NCBI RefSeq assembly: GCF_013248995.1
Contig: NZ_JABRPK010000001.1
Coordinates: forward strand, 1,178,001-1,242,000
Length of the DNA: 64,000 nucleotides
Source of the DNA: Frigoribacterium sp. VKM Ac-2836
GTDB lineage: Bacteria > Actinomycetota > Actinomycetes > Actinomycetales > Microbacteriaceae
Reading direction: 5' to 3'
A model generated the notes under the pieces. That model was not told the origin of the DNA, did no database searches, and worked only from the letters and a program-made list of their open reading frames with translations. This document shows, piece after piece, positions 55,134 to 64,000 of the stretch. Both the position numbers and the translations under genes were made by a program. Positions within the stretch are counted from its first letter, which is position 1. Every line of letters begins with the position of its first letter.

Positions 55134-56879
55134 CTACTTCACTTTCTCGCTGGACGCGTCGTACGTCGGGGCATCCGGGGCATCCTTCACCGGACCGATC
55201 CCGACGGGCAGACCCGCCTCGGGGTGGTTCAGGTCGAAGGCCGGCGACTCGGAACGGATTCGCGGGATCGACGTGAAGTTGTGTCGCGGCGGCGGGCAGG
55301 ACGTGGCCCACTCGAGCGATCGTGAGTAACCCCACGGGTCGTTGACCTCGACCTTGGGAGCACGACGAGCCGTGATGTAGACGTTGTAGAGGAACGGCAG
55401 GATCGAGACGCCCAGGAGCATCGCCCCGATGGTCGACAGCTGGTTCATCCACGTGAAGTGGTCTTCGGGCTGGTACGTGGCGTAGCGGCGGGGCATGCCC
55501 ATGACACCGAGCCAGTGCTGCACGAGGAAGGTCGTGTGGAAGCCGATGAAGAGCATCCAGAAGTGGATCTTGCCGAGACGCTCGTTGAGCATCTTGCCCG
55601 TCCACTTCGGCCACCAGAAGTAGAAGCCGGAGAACATGGCGAACACGACCGTGCCGAAGACGACGTAGTGGAAGTGCGCCACCACGAAGTAGGTGTCCGA
55701 GACGTGGAAGTCGAGAGGAGGGGACGCCAGGATGACGCCCGTCAGGCCACCGAACGTGAAGGTGATCAAGAAGCCGATGGCCCACAGCATGGGCGTCTCG
55801 AACGTGACCGATCCACGCCACATGGTGCCGATCCAGTTGAAGATCTTTACCCCGGTGGGGACGGCGATCAGCATGGTCATCAGCGAGAAGAACGGCAGCA
55901 GGACGGAACCGGTGACGTACATGTGGTGCGCCCACACCGTGACCGAGAGTGCCGCGATCGAGATGGTCGCGTAGACCAGCGTCTTGTAGCCGAAGATCGG
56001 CTTGCGGCTGAACACCGGGAACACTTCGGACACGATGCCGAAGAACGGCAGGGCGATGATGTACACCTCGGGGTGACCGAAGAACCAGAAGAGGTGCTGC
56101 CAGAGGATGGCACCTCCGTTGGCCGGGTTGAAGACCTGGGCGTCGAAGACGCGGTCGAAACCGAGACCGAACAGGGCAGCTGCGAGCACCGGGAACGCCA
56201 TGATCACGAGGATCGAGGTGATCAAGGTGTTCCAGGTGAAGATCGGCATCCGCCACATGGTCATGCCCGGGGCGCGCATCGAGACGATCGTGGTGATGAA
56301 GTTCACGGAACCCAGGATCGTGCTGAATCCGGTGAGCCCCAGACCGAAGACCCACAGGTTGCCGCCGAGCCCTGGTGAGAAGGTCGTGTCACTGAGCGGC
56401 GCGTAGGCGAACCACCCGAACGAGGCCGCGCCCTGCGGGGTCAAGAAGCCAGCGACGGCGATGATCGACCCGAACGAGTAGAGCCAGAACGCGAAGCCGT
56501 TGAGGCGGGGGAACGCGACGTCCGGCGCGCCGATCTGGAGCGGCATGAGCACGTTCGCGAAGCCCGAGAAGAGAGGGGTGGCGAACATGAGCAGCATGAT
56601 CGTGCCGTGCATGGTGAAGAGCTGGTTGTACTGCTCTTTCGTCGCGACGATCTCGAGGCCCGGCGCGAAGAGCTGGGCGCGGATGATCAACGCCATGACG
56701 CCGCCGAGGCAGAAGAAGAGGAACGACGTGATCAGGTACATGTACCCGATCGTCTTGTGGTCGGTCGACGTGATCCAGTTGACGACGACGTTGCCCTTGC
56801 GGCCGACCTTCGAGGCGCCGAAGTCCTGGCCGGACGAGGTCCCACCGGTGGTGGGACGGGTGGCGGTGGCTGAGCTCAT
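55134..56879 (-). CDS. ctaD: Cytochrome c oxidase (aa3) subunit I
   Basis: 581 aa with twelve membrane segments. Heme and copper ligands are recognisable: the heme a His in [10 protein letters not shown], the CuB His with crosslinked Tyr in [10 protein letters not shown], the HH pair in [10 protein letters not shown] and the heme pair in VVAHFHYV. It reduces O2 to water and pumps protons. It lies between ctaC and ctaF in one minus-strand operon. Confidence 0.96.
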   Translation of the reverse strand: MSSATATRPTTGGTSSGQDFGASKVGRKGNVVVNWITSTDHKTIGYMYLITSFLFFCLGGVMALIIRAQLFAPGLEIVATKEQYNQLFTMHGTIMLLMFATPLFSGFANVLMPLQIGAPDVAFPRLNGFAFWLYSFGSIIAVAGFLTPQGAASFGWFAYAPLSDTTFSPGLGGNLWVFGLGLTGFSTILGSVNFITTIVSMRAPGMTMWRMPIFTWNTLITSILVIMAFPVLAAALFGLGFDRVFDAQVFNPANGGAILWQHLFWFFGHPEVYIIALPFFGIVSEVFPVFSRKPIFGYKTLVYATISIAALSVTVWAHHMYVTGSVLLPFFSLMTMLIAVPTGVKIFNWIGTMWRGSVTFETPMLWAIGFLITFTFGGLTGVILASPPLDFHVSDTYFVVAHFHYVVFGTVVFAMFSGFYFWWPKWTGKMLNERLGKIHFWMLFIGFHTTFLVQHWLGVMGMPRRYATYQPEDHFTWMNQLSTIGAMLLGVSILPFLYNVYITARRAPKVEVNDPWGYSRSLEWATSCPPPRHNFTSIPRIRSESPAFDLNHPEAGLPVGIGPVKDAPDAPTYDASSEKVK

Positions 56880-56890
56880 CGAACCGTGCC

Positions 56891-57787
56891 TTACTTCTCG
56901 GAGTCTTCGGTGCCGGCGGCGTTGGCGGGTGCCTCGGTGCCGGGCTGGTTGGTGTTGGTGTTGTACTGGTCGCCCAGCAGGCCCGTGTTGCCTTCGGCGT
57001 CGAGCGTCTGAAGGTAACGGTCGTACTCGGACTGCGAGACGACCTTGACGTTGAAGAGCATCAGCGAGTGGTACTCACCGCACAGCTCGGCGCACTTTCC
57101 GCTGAACGTTCCCTCTTTCTCAGGGGTGAAGTACATCGAGTTCGTCTTGCCGGGGATCGTGTCCTTCTTGTACAGGAAGTCGATGATCCAGAAGGAGTGC
57201 GCCACGTCACGCGACTTGAGGTCGATCTGCACCGTCTTGCCCACCGGCAGGTAGAGCTCGGGGAGCTGGCTCTCGTCGATCGTGCCGTCACCCAGCTCTT
57301 GGGCCTGGATGCCCTGGTAGTAGACGCTCTCGTCTTCATTCTGCTGGTCGATGTAGTTGAAGTCCCAGGCCCAACGCTTGGCGTAGACGTCGATCTTCAC
57401 GTCAGGGCTCGCGGTGGGCGCCTCGATGGCGGCTTGGTCGCGCGCCGTGAAGGCGAAGAACCCCAGGACGAGAATGAGCGGAACGACCGTGTAGAAGATC
57501 TCGATCGGCATGTTGTAGCGCAGCTGGACGGGCAGTCCGGTCTGGCCCTTGCGGCGACGGTAGGCCACGCAGACCCAGATGATCAGGCCCCACACGATGA
57601 CACCGACGATCAGGAGCACGATCCACGAGGTGACCCAGAGGCCGATGACGCGGTCCACGTGGTTGGTCGTGCCTGCGGTGGTGGGCAACCACCCCTGGAG
57701 CTGGTCGGTGGTGCACCCCGCTAGCACGAGAGCCAGGACGACTGCCATGGGGGCGGCAGCCCAACGAAGACGGCGGTTAGAGCGCAC
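56891..57787 (-). CDS. ctaC: Cytochrome c oxidase (aa3) subunit II, lipoprotein
   Basis: 298 aa. The lipobox LAGC (Cys25) implies processing and acylation. Two membrane segments follow (about 45-75 and 95-115), then the cupredoxin domain with the CuA motif [12 protein letters not shown] and the aromatic patch [10 protein letters not shown]. It receives electrons from the diheme QcrC. A Thr/Asn/Ala-rich tail closes the protein. GTG start at 57787 with a GAGAGGT site. Confidence 0.95.
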   Translation of the reverse strand: MRSNRRLRWAAAPMAVVLALVLAGCTTDQLQGWLPTTAGTTNHVDRVIGLWVTSWIVLLIVGVIVWGLIIWVCVAYRRRKGQTGLPVQLRYNMPIEIFYTVVPLILVLGFFAFTARDQAAIEAPTASPDVKIDVYAKRWAWDFNYIDQQNEDESVYYQGIQAQELGDGTIDESQLPELYLPVGKTVQIDLKSRDVAHSFWIIDFLYKKDTIPGKTNSMYFTPEKEGTFSGKCAELCGEYHSLMLFNVKVVSQSEYDRYLQTLDAEGNTGLLGDQYNTNTNQPGTEAPANAAGTEDSEK

Positions 57788-57846
57788 TGTTACCTCTCGG
57801 ATGACACGACAGTGGGGGTGTTCCCAGTGTTCACGGGGACCTGCCT

Positions 57847-57873
57847 AGCTTACTCGCAGGTTTGACCACCCAA
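57847..57873 (-). promoter_or_regulatory. Candidate promoter of ctaCDF
   Basis: On the minus strand TTGGGT is followed after about 15 bases by TAAGCT, leaving a leader of roughly 55 nt before ctaC. Confidence 0.4.
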
Positions 57874-57928
57874 CGCACGTCACGCGCCGAAACCTTCTCG
57901 ACGTCGAGTGAGAACGGCCTTGGAGACA

Positions 57929-57964
57929 CGAGAAGGGGCCACCCGACGGGGTGGCCCCTTCTCG
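57929..57964 (-). terminator. Terminator of the A-type carrier gene
   Basis: A perfect 16-bp stem (CGAGAAGGGGCCACCC with its complement), loop GACG, about 40 nt after the stop of the minus-strand iron-sulfur gene. Confidence 0.85.
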
Positions 57965-58005
57965 ACGGCGAGCCGTCGCCTGCGTGTCGGCCCGGCGCCT
58001 GCCGG

Positions 58006-58368
58006 TCAGTGGAAGCTGTCGCCGCAGGCGCAGCTTCCCTGCGCGTTGGGGTTGTCGATCGTGAAGCCCTGCTTCTGGATGGTGTCCTCGAAGTCGATCG
58101 CCGCACCGTCGAGATACGGGACGCTCATCTTGTCGACGATGACTTCGACACCGTCGAAGTCGACCGTCGCGTCTCCGTCCAGCATGCGCTCGTCGAAGTA
58201 GAGCTGGTAGATGAGCCCCGAGCAGCCACCGGGCTGGACGGCCACGCGCAGGCGCAGGTCGTCTCGACCCTCTTGCGTGAGCAGGCTCTTCACCTTGTCC
58301 GCAGCGGTGGACGTGATCGTCACGCCGTGTGCCTTCGCGTCGACGGGAGCGGTTGCGATGTCGGTCAT
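58006..58368 (-). CDS. erpA: A-type iron-sulfur carrier (ErpA/IscA/HesB family)
   Basis: 120 aa. The three cluster-binding cysteines are present: one in QPGGCSGLIY and two in the C-terminal SCACGDSF (CxC). Such carriers insert Fe-S clusters into targets; the Rieske protein and many dehydrogenases are candidate clients. It lies upstream of ctaC on the same strand, but a strong terminator separates them. The symbol is by similarity; IscA-type naming is equally possible. Confidence 0.9.
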   Translation of the reverse strand: MTDIATAPVDAKAHGVTITSTAADKVKSLLTQEGRDDLRLRVAVQPGGCSGLIYQLYFDERMLDGDATVDFDGVEVIVDKMSVPYLDGAAIDFEDTIQKQGFTIDNPNAQGSCACGDSFH

Positions 58369-58501
58369 GGTGCCTCCTTCGGGCCGGGTCGAGTGCGGGG
58401 CACTCGTCGTCGACCAGTGTAAGCAGCCGAGCGCCGGTTTTGTTCCGGAACCGCGCCTCCTCGGAGCGTGGACGCGGCCGAGGAGGTGCGACCCACGCGG
58501 G

Positions 58502-59917
58502 TCAGCCCCTCGCGTCGAGGCGCGCGATCAGGATGGCCTCGCTGAGGATCGCCCGGTGCAACACCCCCAGGTGCTGGGACTCGTTGGGGCTGTGGGCTCG
58601 CGTGTCGGGGTCCTCGACGCCGGTCACGAGGATCTGGGCCTCGGGGAAGGTCCTGACGAGGTCCGCGATGAATGGGATCGACCCGCCGATGCCCGTCTGC
58701 ACGGGGGCCTCACCCCAGCCCTCCGTCATGGCGACGGTGGCATCCGCGATCGCGGTCCCCGTCGTGTCGACCAGGAAGGGGTCGCCCCGGTCGACGTCGT
58801 CGATCCGCACGTGCGCTCCGAAGGGTGCGTGCTCGTGCAGGTGCGCGTCGAGGGCGGCATACGCGGCCTCTGCGGTCTGCCCGGGAGCGATGCGCGCACT
58901 GATGCGGACGGACACCTCGGGGCTCAGCGTGTTGGAGGCGTTGGCGACCGACGGGGCGTCGATGCCGGTCACGGTGATCGACGGCTGCGACCACACCCGG
59001 CTGAGGATCGGCCCCCGTCCGATGGGTGTCACACCCTCGAGCAGACCGCTGTCGTCACGCAACTGCTGCTCGCTCTGCTCGGGGTGGTCGGCCTCGCGGC
59101 TCGTCAACCCGACCACGGCCACGCTGCCGTCGTCGTCGTGCAGCGTCGCCAGCAGCTTGACCATGGCCATCATCGCGTCGGGGACGGCGCCGCCGAGCAT
59201 GCCGGAATGGGAAGCGTGGGCCAACGTCCGGACGGTCAGGCGGAAGGTCACGTTGCCCCGCAGGCCGACGGTGATCGCGGGAACGGTCGTGCTCCAGTTG
59301 TCCGAGTCGGCCACGACGATCACGTCCGCACGCAGCTCGTCCTCATGCTGCACCAAGAAGTCGGCGAAGGACCGCGAACCGAACTCCTCTTCTCCCTCGA
59401 TGAACAACGAGACGCCCACGCCGAGGTCGTCACCGAGGACCTCGTGCACTGCACGCAGGGCCGCCACGTGGGTCATCACTCCCGCCTTGTCGTCGGACGC
59501 GCCACGTCCGTACAGCCGATCGCCCTTGACCGTCGGCTCGAACGGAGGGGTGTCCCAGTCGGCGTCGTCGCCCTGAGGCTGCACGTCGTGGTGGGCGTAC
59601 AGGAGGATGGTCGGCTTGCCGTCCCGGGCCGCGCGCCGCGCGAGCACGGCGGGCTGGCCGAGGATGCCGCTGTCACCGATGGGTGCACGGCTCACGGTCA
59701 CCCGATCGAAGAGTCCCGTGCCGTCGACCAGTGACGCGACCGCCTCGGCGCTCCGGCGTACGTGCTCGGGGTCGAAGGCCTCCCACGAGACGGAGGGGAT
59801 GCGCACGAGAGCCCCCAGATCGGCGATCGTCGCGGGTAGACCCGCGTGCACGGCCTCCGCGAGTTCGCTGACAGTACGGGGGTCGGTCGGTCGGACAGGA
59901 TGCTGCGAGTCGCTCAT
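58502..59917 (-). CDS. M20-family dipeptidase
   Basis: 471 aa, the CNDP/carnosinase-like M20 branch. Zinc ligands are in LYAHHDVQP, YGRGASDDKAG (bridging Asp), the catalytic EGEEEFGS, ADSDN and the late AHSPNESQH. The dimerisation insert runs from about 215 to 355. It removes dipeptides or acyl groups in the cytoplasm. The mRNA looks leaderless. It is divergent from the DUF3043-type gene. Confidence 0.88.
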   Translation of the reverse strand: MSDSQHPVRPTDPRTVSELAEAVHAGLPATIADLGALVRIPSVSWEAFDPEHVRRSAEAVASLVDGTGLFDRVTVSRAPIGDSGILGQPAVLARRAARDGKPTILLYAHHDVQPQGDDADWDTPPFEPTVKGDRLYGRGASDDKAGVMTHVAALRAVHEVLGDDLGVGVSLFIEGEEEFGSRSFADFLVQHEDELRADVIVVADSDNWSTTVPAITVGLRGNVTFRLTVRTLAHASHSGMLGGAVPDAMMAMVKLLATLHDDDGSVAVVGLTSREADHPEQSEQQLRDDSGLLEGVTPIGRGPILSRVWSQPSITVTGIDAPSVANASNTLSPEVSVRISARIAPGQTAEAAYAALDAHLHEHAPFGAHVRIDDVDRGDPFLVDTTGTAIADATVAMTEGWGEAPVQTGIGGSIPFIADLVRTFPEAQILVTGVEDPDTRAHSPNESQHLGVLHRAILSEAILIARLDARG

Positions 59918-59922
59918 GCAGG

Positions 59923-59930
59923 TAATCTTA
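59923..59930. promoter_or_regulatory. Overlapping divergent -10 boxes
   Basis: The octamer TAATCTTA contains TAATCT on the plus strand (gene at 59959) and TAAGAT on the minus strand, seven bases before the peptidase ATG at 59917, so the two transcripts may compete. Confidence 0.4.
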
Positions 59931-59958
59931 GGAACTCGGACAACCCTGAGGATCTCCC

Positions 59959-60537
59959 GTGGCCAAGCCAGACAGCAAAACGACCGAGACGACCGCCGTC
60001 GCCGAACCCGAGTCGACCGCGGTCGGCAAGGGTCGCCCGACGCCCACGCGACGCGAGCGCGAGGCCGCCAACCAGCGCCCGCTCGTCGCCTCCGGCAAAG
60101 AAGCGCAGAAGGCGCAGCGGGCTCGTCTCGCCGAACAGCGTGATCGCGCCCGCGTCGGCCTGGCGAACGGTGAGGAGCGATTCCTGCCCGATCGCGACAA
60201 GGGGCCTCAGCGTCGGTTCATCCGTGACCACGTCGATGCACGGTTCAGCGTCGGTGAGGCCATGATCCCGATCATGGTCGTCGTCATCGCGATGACGCTC
60301 GTCCAGTCAGCGGCCATCCAGTCGATCACACTCCTCGTGCTCTGGGGTTTCTTCGCCCTGGCCGTGGTGGACTGCCTGATCGTCGGCCGCAGCGTGAACC
60401 GCAAGCTCGCCGCCAAGTACGGCGCCGAGAACGTGCGCAAGGGCAACCGCTGGTACGCGGCTATGCGTGCGATGCAACTCAAGCCCATGCGTCTCCCGAA
60501 ACCCCAGGTCAAGCGCGGGGAGTACCCCACGGCCTAG
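59959..60537 (+). CDS. DUF3043-type membrane protein
   Basis: 192 aa. A charged, Arg-rich N-terminal half (GRPTPTRREREAANQRPL, RARLAEQRDRARVGLANGEERFLPDRDKGPQRRFIRDHVDAR) is followed by two membrane segments (about 100-140) and a basic tail with GNRWYAAMRAMQLKPMRLPKP. The pattern fits the actinobacterial DUF3043 family, function unknown. GTG start at 59959. Confidence 0.83.
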   Translation: MAKPDSKTTETTAVAEPESTAVGKGRPTPTRREREAANQRPLVASGKEAQKAQRARLAEQRDRARVGLANGEERFLPDRDKGPQRRFIRDHVDARFSVGEAMIPIMVVVIAMTLVQSAAIQSITLLVLWGFFALAVVDCLIVGRSVNRKLAAKYGAENVRKGNRWYAAMRAMQLKPMRLPKPQVKRGEYPTA

Positions 60538-60557
60538 TCGAGAGGCAGCGCCCGACG

Positions 60558-60592
60558 GCGAACGGCGTCATCCTTCACGGGTGACGCCGTTC
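60558..60592. terminator. Bidirectional terminator between the DUF3043 gene and pyrD
   Basis: A perfect 12-bp stem (CGAACGGCGTCA with its complement) with an 11-base loop between convergent genes. Confidence 0.8.
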
Positions 60593-60624
60593 GTCGTTCT
60601 CGATCGGGACGACCGAGGACGACG

Positions 60625-61677
60625 TCACGCAGCCATTCGTCGGCGCCGGAGGACGACGAGCCCACGGTTGACCTGGCGCGCCCACAGCGGCCCGCGGTAG
60701 AGGAACGCCGTGTAGCCCTGGACCAAGGTGGCTCCGGCCCGGAGTCGTTCGTCGACGTCCGCGGCGCTCGAGACCCCGCCGACCGAGATGACACACGTCT
60801 CGGCCGGGACGGACTCGCGAACGAGCTTGAGCACCTCGATCGATCGCGCGGCGAGCGGCGCGCCCGACAGGCCGCCGGCGCCGGCGGCATCGACGACGGA
60901 TGCCTCGCTGGCGAGACCCTCTCTCGACAGCGTCGTGTTGGTCGCGATCACGCCGGCCAGGCCGAGCTCGGTCACGAGGGCACCGATCCGTCGCACGCCC
61001 TCGTCGTCGAGGTCGGGCGCGATCTTGACCAGGACGGGTGTGTGCCCTGCGGCATCACGGACGGCCTCGAGCAAAGGTGCGAGCTTGTCGAGCTCTTGCA
61101 GCCCACGCAGCCCCGGAGTGTTGGGGGAGCTGACGTTCACGGCCAGGTAGTCGGCGAGAGGAGCCAAGAGACGCGTACTGGCCAGGTAGTCGTCGATCGC
61201 GTCGTCGACGTCGACGGCGCGACTCTTGCCGATGTTCACGCCGATGACGGGCCGCGAGGGGGCCGAGCGGGCACGGCTGAGCTCGAGGGCAGCTGCGTGG
61301 GCACCAAAGTTGTTGAATCCCATGCGGTTGACCACGGCGAGGTCGGGCACGAGTCGGAAGAGCCGTGGGCGCTCGTTGCCGGGCTGCGACCGGGCCGTGA
61401 TCGTCCCCACCTCGACGTGGCCGAAGCCGAGGGCGCCGAGGCCCGCGACGCCCTTGGCGTCTTTGTCGAAACCGGCTGCGACGCCGAAGGGCGAGCTGAA
61501 ACGGAGCCCGAGGGCGTCGACGGCGAGGGACGGGGCCGGAGCCGTGAGTCGACCCACGATCCCGGCCAGTCGGAGCTTCGGGAGGGCCGTGATCACCCGG
61601 AAGGCGAGGTGGTGGGCGTCCTCGGGGTCCATCTTGGCGAAGACGGTGTCGAACAGGACGCGGTACGGAGCCCTCAT
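60625..61677 (-). CDS. pyrD: Dihydroorotate dehydrogenase (quinone), class 2
   Basis: 350 aa. The N-terminal extension ([25 protein letters not shown]) that anchors class 2 enzymes to the membrane is present. The catalytic base is Ser within [11 protein letters not shown], and the FMN-binding [15 protein letters not shown] and GGVSS elements are complete. It oxidises dihydroorotate to orotate with menaquinone. The ATG overlaps the nrdR stop codon (ATGA), so the two are translated together. Confidence 0.94.
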   Translation of the reverse strand: MRAPYRVLFDTVFAKMDPEDAHHLAFRVITALPKLRLAGIVGRLTAPAPSLAVDALGLRFSSPFGVAAGFDKDAKGVAGLGALGFGHVEVGTITARSQPGNERPRLFRLVPDLAVVNRMGFNNFGAHAAALELSRARSAPSRPVIGVNIGKSRAVDVDDAIDDYLASTRLLAPLADYLAVNVSSPNTPGLRGLQELDKLAPLLEAVRDAAGHTPVLVKIAPDLDDEGVRRIGALVTELGLAGVIATNTTLSREGLASEASVVDAAGAGGLSGAPLAARSIEVLKLVRESVPAETCVISVGGVSSAADVDERLRAGATLVQGYTAFLYRGPLWARQVNRGLVVLRRRRMAA

Positions 61678-62156
61678 TCGTCGACCGACCGGGTGGGACG
61701 AGGACGCGACGTGTGTTCCTCGCGCAACTGGCCGATGGAGGCTTCGAAGTCCTCGAGGGAGTCGAAGGCCTGGTAGACGCTGGCGAAGCGCAGGTAGGCC
61801 ACCTCGTCGAGGTCGCGGAGTGGAGGCAGGATGGCGAGGCCGATGTCGTTCGCCTCGATCTGCGAGGCTCCGCTCGCGCGGACGGCCTCCTCGACCTTCT
61901 GGGCCAACACCGCGAGGTCACCGTCGGTCACCGGGCGGCCCTGGCAGGCCTTGCGAACCCCCGAGATGATCTTGTCGCGACTGAACGGCTCGAGGACTCC
62001 GTTTCGCTTCACCACGTTGAGGCTGGCGGTCTCGGTCGTGCTGAACCGACGACCGCAGTTCGGGCACTGCCGACGACGGCGGATCGAGGTGCCGTCGTCA
62101 CTGGTACGGGAGTCGACGACTCGGGAGTCGGGGTGGCGGCAGAAGGGGCAGAACAT
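61674..62156 (-). CDS. nrdR: Transcriptional repressor NrdR
   Basis: 160 aa. The N-terminal zinc ribbon has paired cysteines (MFCPFC and CPNC), followed by [17 protein letters not shown] and an ATP-cone domain ([24 protein letters not shown]). NrdR represses ribonucleotide reductase genes when dATP is bound; its targets lie outside this window. A -10-like GATAAT precedes it by about 12 nt. Coupling with pyrD joins two parts of nucleotide metabolism. Confidence 0.96.
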   Translation of the reverse strand: MFCPFCRHPDSRVVDSRTSDDGTSIRRRRQCPNCGRRFSTTETASLNVVKRNGVLEPFSRDKIISGVRKACQGRPVTDGDLAVLAQKVEEAVRASGASQIEANDIGLAILPPLRDLDEVAYLRFASVYQAFDSLEDFEASIGQLREEHTSRPRPTRSVDE

Positions 62157-62238
62157 GGTGCAGCCAGATTATCGGACCCGGGGCTCGACGACGCACGCTC
62201 GGCGGGCGACGGACCGCAGCCCTGTCCGCCGGAGCGGG

Positions 62239-63549
62239 TCAGGGGCGCGAGAGCCGCGCTGCGACGGCCTCGCCGTGGGCGGGCAACAGCTCGGCATTCG
62301 ACAGCGCGACGAGCCGCTCGGCGACGGCTTCCAAGGCCTCGGCGTCGTACCGGACGATCTGCTGCGGCCGGAGGAACGTGAACGCCCCGAGCCCCGACGA
62401 GAACCGCGACTGCCCACTCGTGGGCAGGACGTGGTTCGAACCAGCGAGGTAGTCGCCCAAGCTGACAGGTGTGTCGGGGCCGACGAAGATCGCACCCGCG
62501 TCCGTGATGTCGGCCAACACCGCGTCGTCGTCACGCGTCTGCACCTCGAGGTGCTCGGGCCCGTAGGCATTGCTGAACGCCGCGGCCTGGCGCAGGTCGT
62601 CGACCAGGACCACCGCGGACTGACGCCCCGAGAGGGCCGTCCGGACCCGGGCGGCGCTGAGGGTGCGCGGTACGAGGCGGGTCAGTTCGGCGACGACCGC
62701 CTCACCGAACGGGGCCGAGTCCGTCACGAGCACGGCCGAGGCCTCCTCGTCGTGCTCGGCCTGGCTGATCAGGTCGACGGCGACCAGCGTGGCGTCGGCC
62801 GAGTCGTCGGCGATCACCAGGATCTCGGTCGCCCCGGCCACGGAGTCGATGCCCACACGACCGCGCACGAGCTGTTTGGCAGCCGCGACGAAGTTGTTGC
62901 CGGGACCGGTGATGACCTGGACCGGCTCGAGCTCGAGCTCGGGTACGCCGTACGCGAGTGCTCCGATCGCCCCGGCACCGCCTATCGCGTAGACCTCGTC
63001 GATGCCGAGCAACCCGGCGGCGCCCAGGATCACGGGGTGGACTCCCCCACCGTGGTCTCGCTGCGCCGGCGACACGAGGGCGATCGAGGACACGCCCGCC
63101 ACCTGAGCCGGGACGACGTTCATCACCACGCTCGAGGGGTACACGGCCTTGCCTCCCGGCACGTACACGCCGGCGCGTGTCACAGGCTGCCAGCGCTGCT
63201 CGATGATGGCGCCCGGAGCGGGACGGGTGACCGTGGGGGCCGGCACCTGCGCTCGACTGGCCTCGGTGACCCGCGCGATCGACTCCACCAGCGCCTCCTT
63301 GACCAGGGGGTCGAGGGCCGCGACGGCATCGTCGATGGTCTGCGTCGCGACGCGCAGTGCGTCGGGACGCACGCCGTCGAATCGAGCCGCCTGGTCACGC
63401 AGGGCGGCGGCACCCCGTTCGCGGACGTCGTCGACGAGGCGTCGAGCCGCGTCCGTCGCGGCTCCCACGTCGGCGTGGGACCTGGGGACGAGGTCGAGTA
63501 GCTGGGCGTGCGTGGGCGCGAGACCGCGCAGATCTGTGGTCTGGATCAT
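62239..63549 (-). CDS. hisD: Histidinol dehydrogenase
   Basis: 436 aa. The family blocks GVYVPGGKAVYPSSVVMNVVPA, GPGNNFVAAAKQLV and DSVAGATEILVIAD are present; the zinc and substrate ligands are in SQAEHDEEA, the late GPEHLEVQ and GSNHVLPT. It oxidises histidinol to histidine in two steps. No other his gene follows within the window. The -10 box TAGGCT (plus-strand 63559-63564) ends nine bases before the ATG. Confidence 0.95.
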   Translation of the reverse strand: MIQTTDLRGLAPTHAQLLDLVPRSHADVGAATDAARRLVDDVRERGAAALRDQAARFDGVRPDALRVATQTIDDAVAALDPLVKEALVESIARVTEASRAQVPAPTVTRPAPGAIIEQRWQPVTRAGVYVPGGKAVYPSSVVMNVVPAQVAGVSSIALVSPAQRDHGGGVHPVILGAAGLLGIDEVYAIGGAGAIGALAYGVPELELEPVQVITGPGNNFVAAAKQLVRGRVGIDSVAGATEILVIADDSADATLVAVDLISQAEHDEEASAVLVTDSAPFGEAVVAELTRLVPRTLSAARVRTALSGRQSAVVLVDDLRQAAAFSNAYGPEHLEVQTRDDDAVLADITDAGAIFVGPDTPVSLGDYLAGSNHVLPTSGQSRFSSGLGAFTFLRPQQIVRYDAEALEAVAERLVALSNAELLPAHGEAVAARLSRP

Positions 63550-63569
63550 GGCCTGCTCAGCCTAGTCAG

Positions 63570-63575
63570 TAGGGT
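63570..63575 (+). promoter_or_regulatory. -10 box of the leaderless flavin reductase gene
   Basis: TAGGGT ends seven bases before the ATG at 63583. Confidence 0.5.
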
Positions 63576-63582
63576 CGAGAGC

Positions 63583-64000
63583 ATGACGGACGACAACGCG
63601 ACGACCTCGCGGCCCGACCACTCTCTCGAGGTGTTCAAGGAAGCGTTCCGCCGGCACGCCGCCGGTGTCGCCATCGTGACGGCCCGTGACGCCCAGGGCG
63701 ACCCGGTCGGTTTCACCGCGACGTCACTGGCGTCGCTGGCCGCCGTTCCGCCACTCGCGACCTTCAACATGGCGCGGACCGCGAGCTCGTGGGCCGCCCT
63801 CTCGGAGACCGACCAGGTCATCGTGCACCTGCTCGGCCTGCGCAACCGGGATCTCGCCCGTCGCATGGCGGGCCCCGCCGCCGAGCGCTTCACGGGCGAC
63901 CACTGGAGCGACGGACCGAACGGGGTGCCGCTGCTGTCCGGGGTGACCGCATGGATGACGGGGACCGTCGTCGAGCGGGTACCCGTCCACGGCAACGCCG
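63583..64000 (+). CDS. Flavin reductase family protein (5' part, runs off the window)
   Basis: The first 139 codons are visible. FKEAFRRHAAGVAIVTARDAQGDPVGFTATSLASLAAVPPLATFNMARTASSW is the typical FMN-binding start of the flavin reductase (Flavin_Reduct) domain, and VIVHLLGLRNRDLARRMAGPAAERF follows. Such proteins reduce FMN with NAD(P)H for two-component monooxygenases; the LLM monooxygenase at 9806-11194 would need one, but the distance gives no support for pairing. Divergent from hisD. Confidence 0.88.
   Translation, partial: MTDDNATTSRPDHSLEVFKEAFRRHAAGVAIVTARDAQGDPVGFTATSLASLAAVPPLATFNMARTASSWAALSETDQVIVHLLGLRNRDLARRMAGPAAERFTGDHWSDGPNGVPLLSGVTAWMTGTVVERVPVHGNA

Overview
The window is about 70% GC and tightly packed, with many ATGA/GTGA stop-start overlaps. 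It carries marker genes of high-GC Gram-positive bacteria: a mycothiol ligase (mshC), rbpA, the PafB/PafC WYL pair, a diheme qcrC, a ctaF-type fourth oxidase subunit and helY. I read it as chromosomal DNA of an actinobacterium, most likely Micrococcales and perhaps Microbacteriaceae; the genus is not resolved. No phage, transposase, CRISPR array or rRNA is visible. One tRNA (Leu, GAG) is present. Start sites were chosen by ribosome-binding sites, operon overlaps, or a TANNNT -10 box placed 6-9 nt upstream, which marks leaderless mRNAs.

Layout. 0-5.2 kb (-): four genes of an exopolysaccharide operon (polyprenyl sugar-phosphate transferase, glycosyltransferase, CDP-alcohol phosphatidyltransferase, Wzz-like protein). 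5.8-9.6 kb (-): a complete glycine betaine/quaternary amine ABC importer. 9.8-18.5 kb: accessory metabolism and transport, namely an LLM monooxygenase, two MFS transporters (one with a divergent TetR regulator), a type II NADH dehydrogenase, a small acidic repeat protein, an aldo/keto reductase and an esterase-like hydrolase. 18.6-36.3 kb: tRNA-Leu and a conserved block in the order of M. tuberculosis Rv2136c-Rv2050 (uppP, mshC, PAC2, trmI, pafB, pafC, tatA, tatC, helY, lnt, rbpA). In this block the mpa-dop-pup-prcBA-pafA segment expected between trmI and pafB is absent.

36.4-43.1 kb: a glycerophosphodiesterase, an SPFH/NfeD membrane pair, an atypical SDR, a Nudix hydrolase, a hypothetical protein, and folE followed by a FolP2-like gene and a RibD-like reductase. 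43.2-48.2 kb: dihydroxyacetone kinase (dhaKLM, -) divergent from glpF-glpK (+), sharing a regulatory region with a perfect 14-bp palindrome. 48.3-49.3 kb: trpD. 49.4-57.8 kb: the terminal respiratory chain, ctaE-qcrC-qcrA-qcrB (+) convergent with ctaC-ctaD-ctaF (-), separated by about 1 kb without a convincing gene. 58-64 kb: an A-type Fe-S carrier, an M20 peptidase, a DUF3043-type protein, nrdR-pyrD, hisD and the start of a flavin reductase.

The electron-transport genes fit together: ndh feeds menaquinol to the bcc-aa3 supercomplex. The glycerol genes import and phosphorylate glycerol, while DhaKLM phosphorylates dihydroxyacetone at PTS expense. The most interesting observations are the proteasome-less Pup locus, a 9-bp motif (GGAGGCGCG and its complement) found 17 times and often between genes, a SigR-like promoter in front of rbpA, and a FolP2-type dihydropteroate synthase paralogue next to folE.
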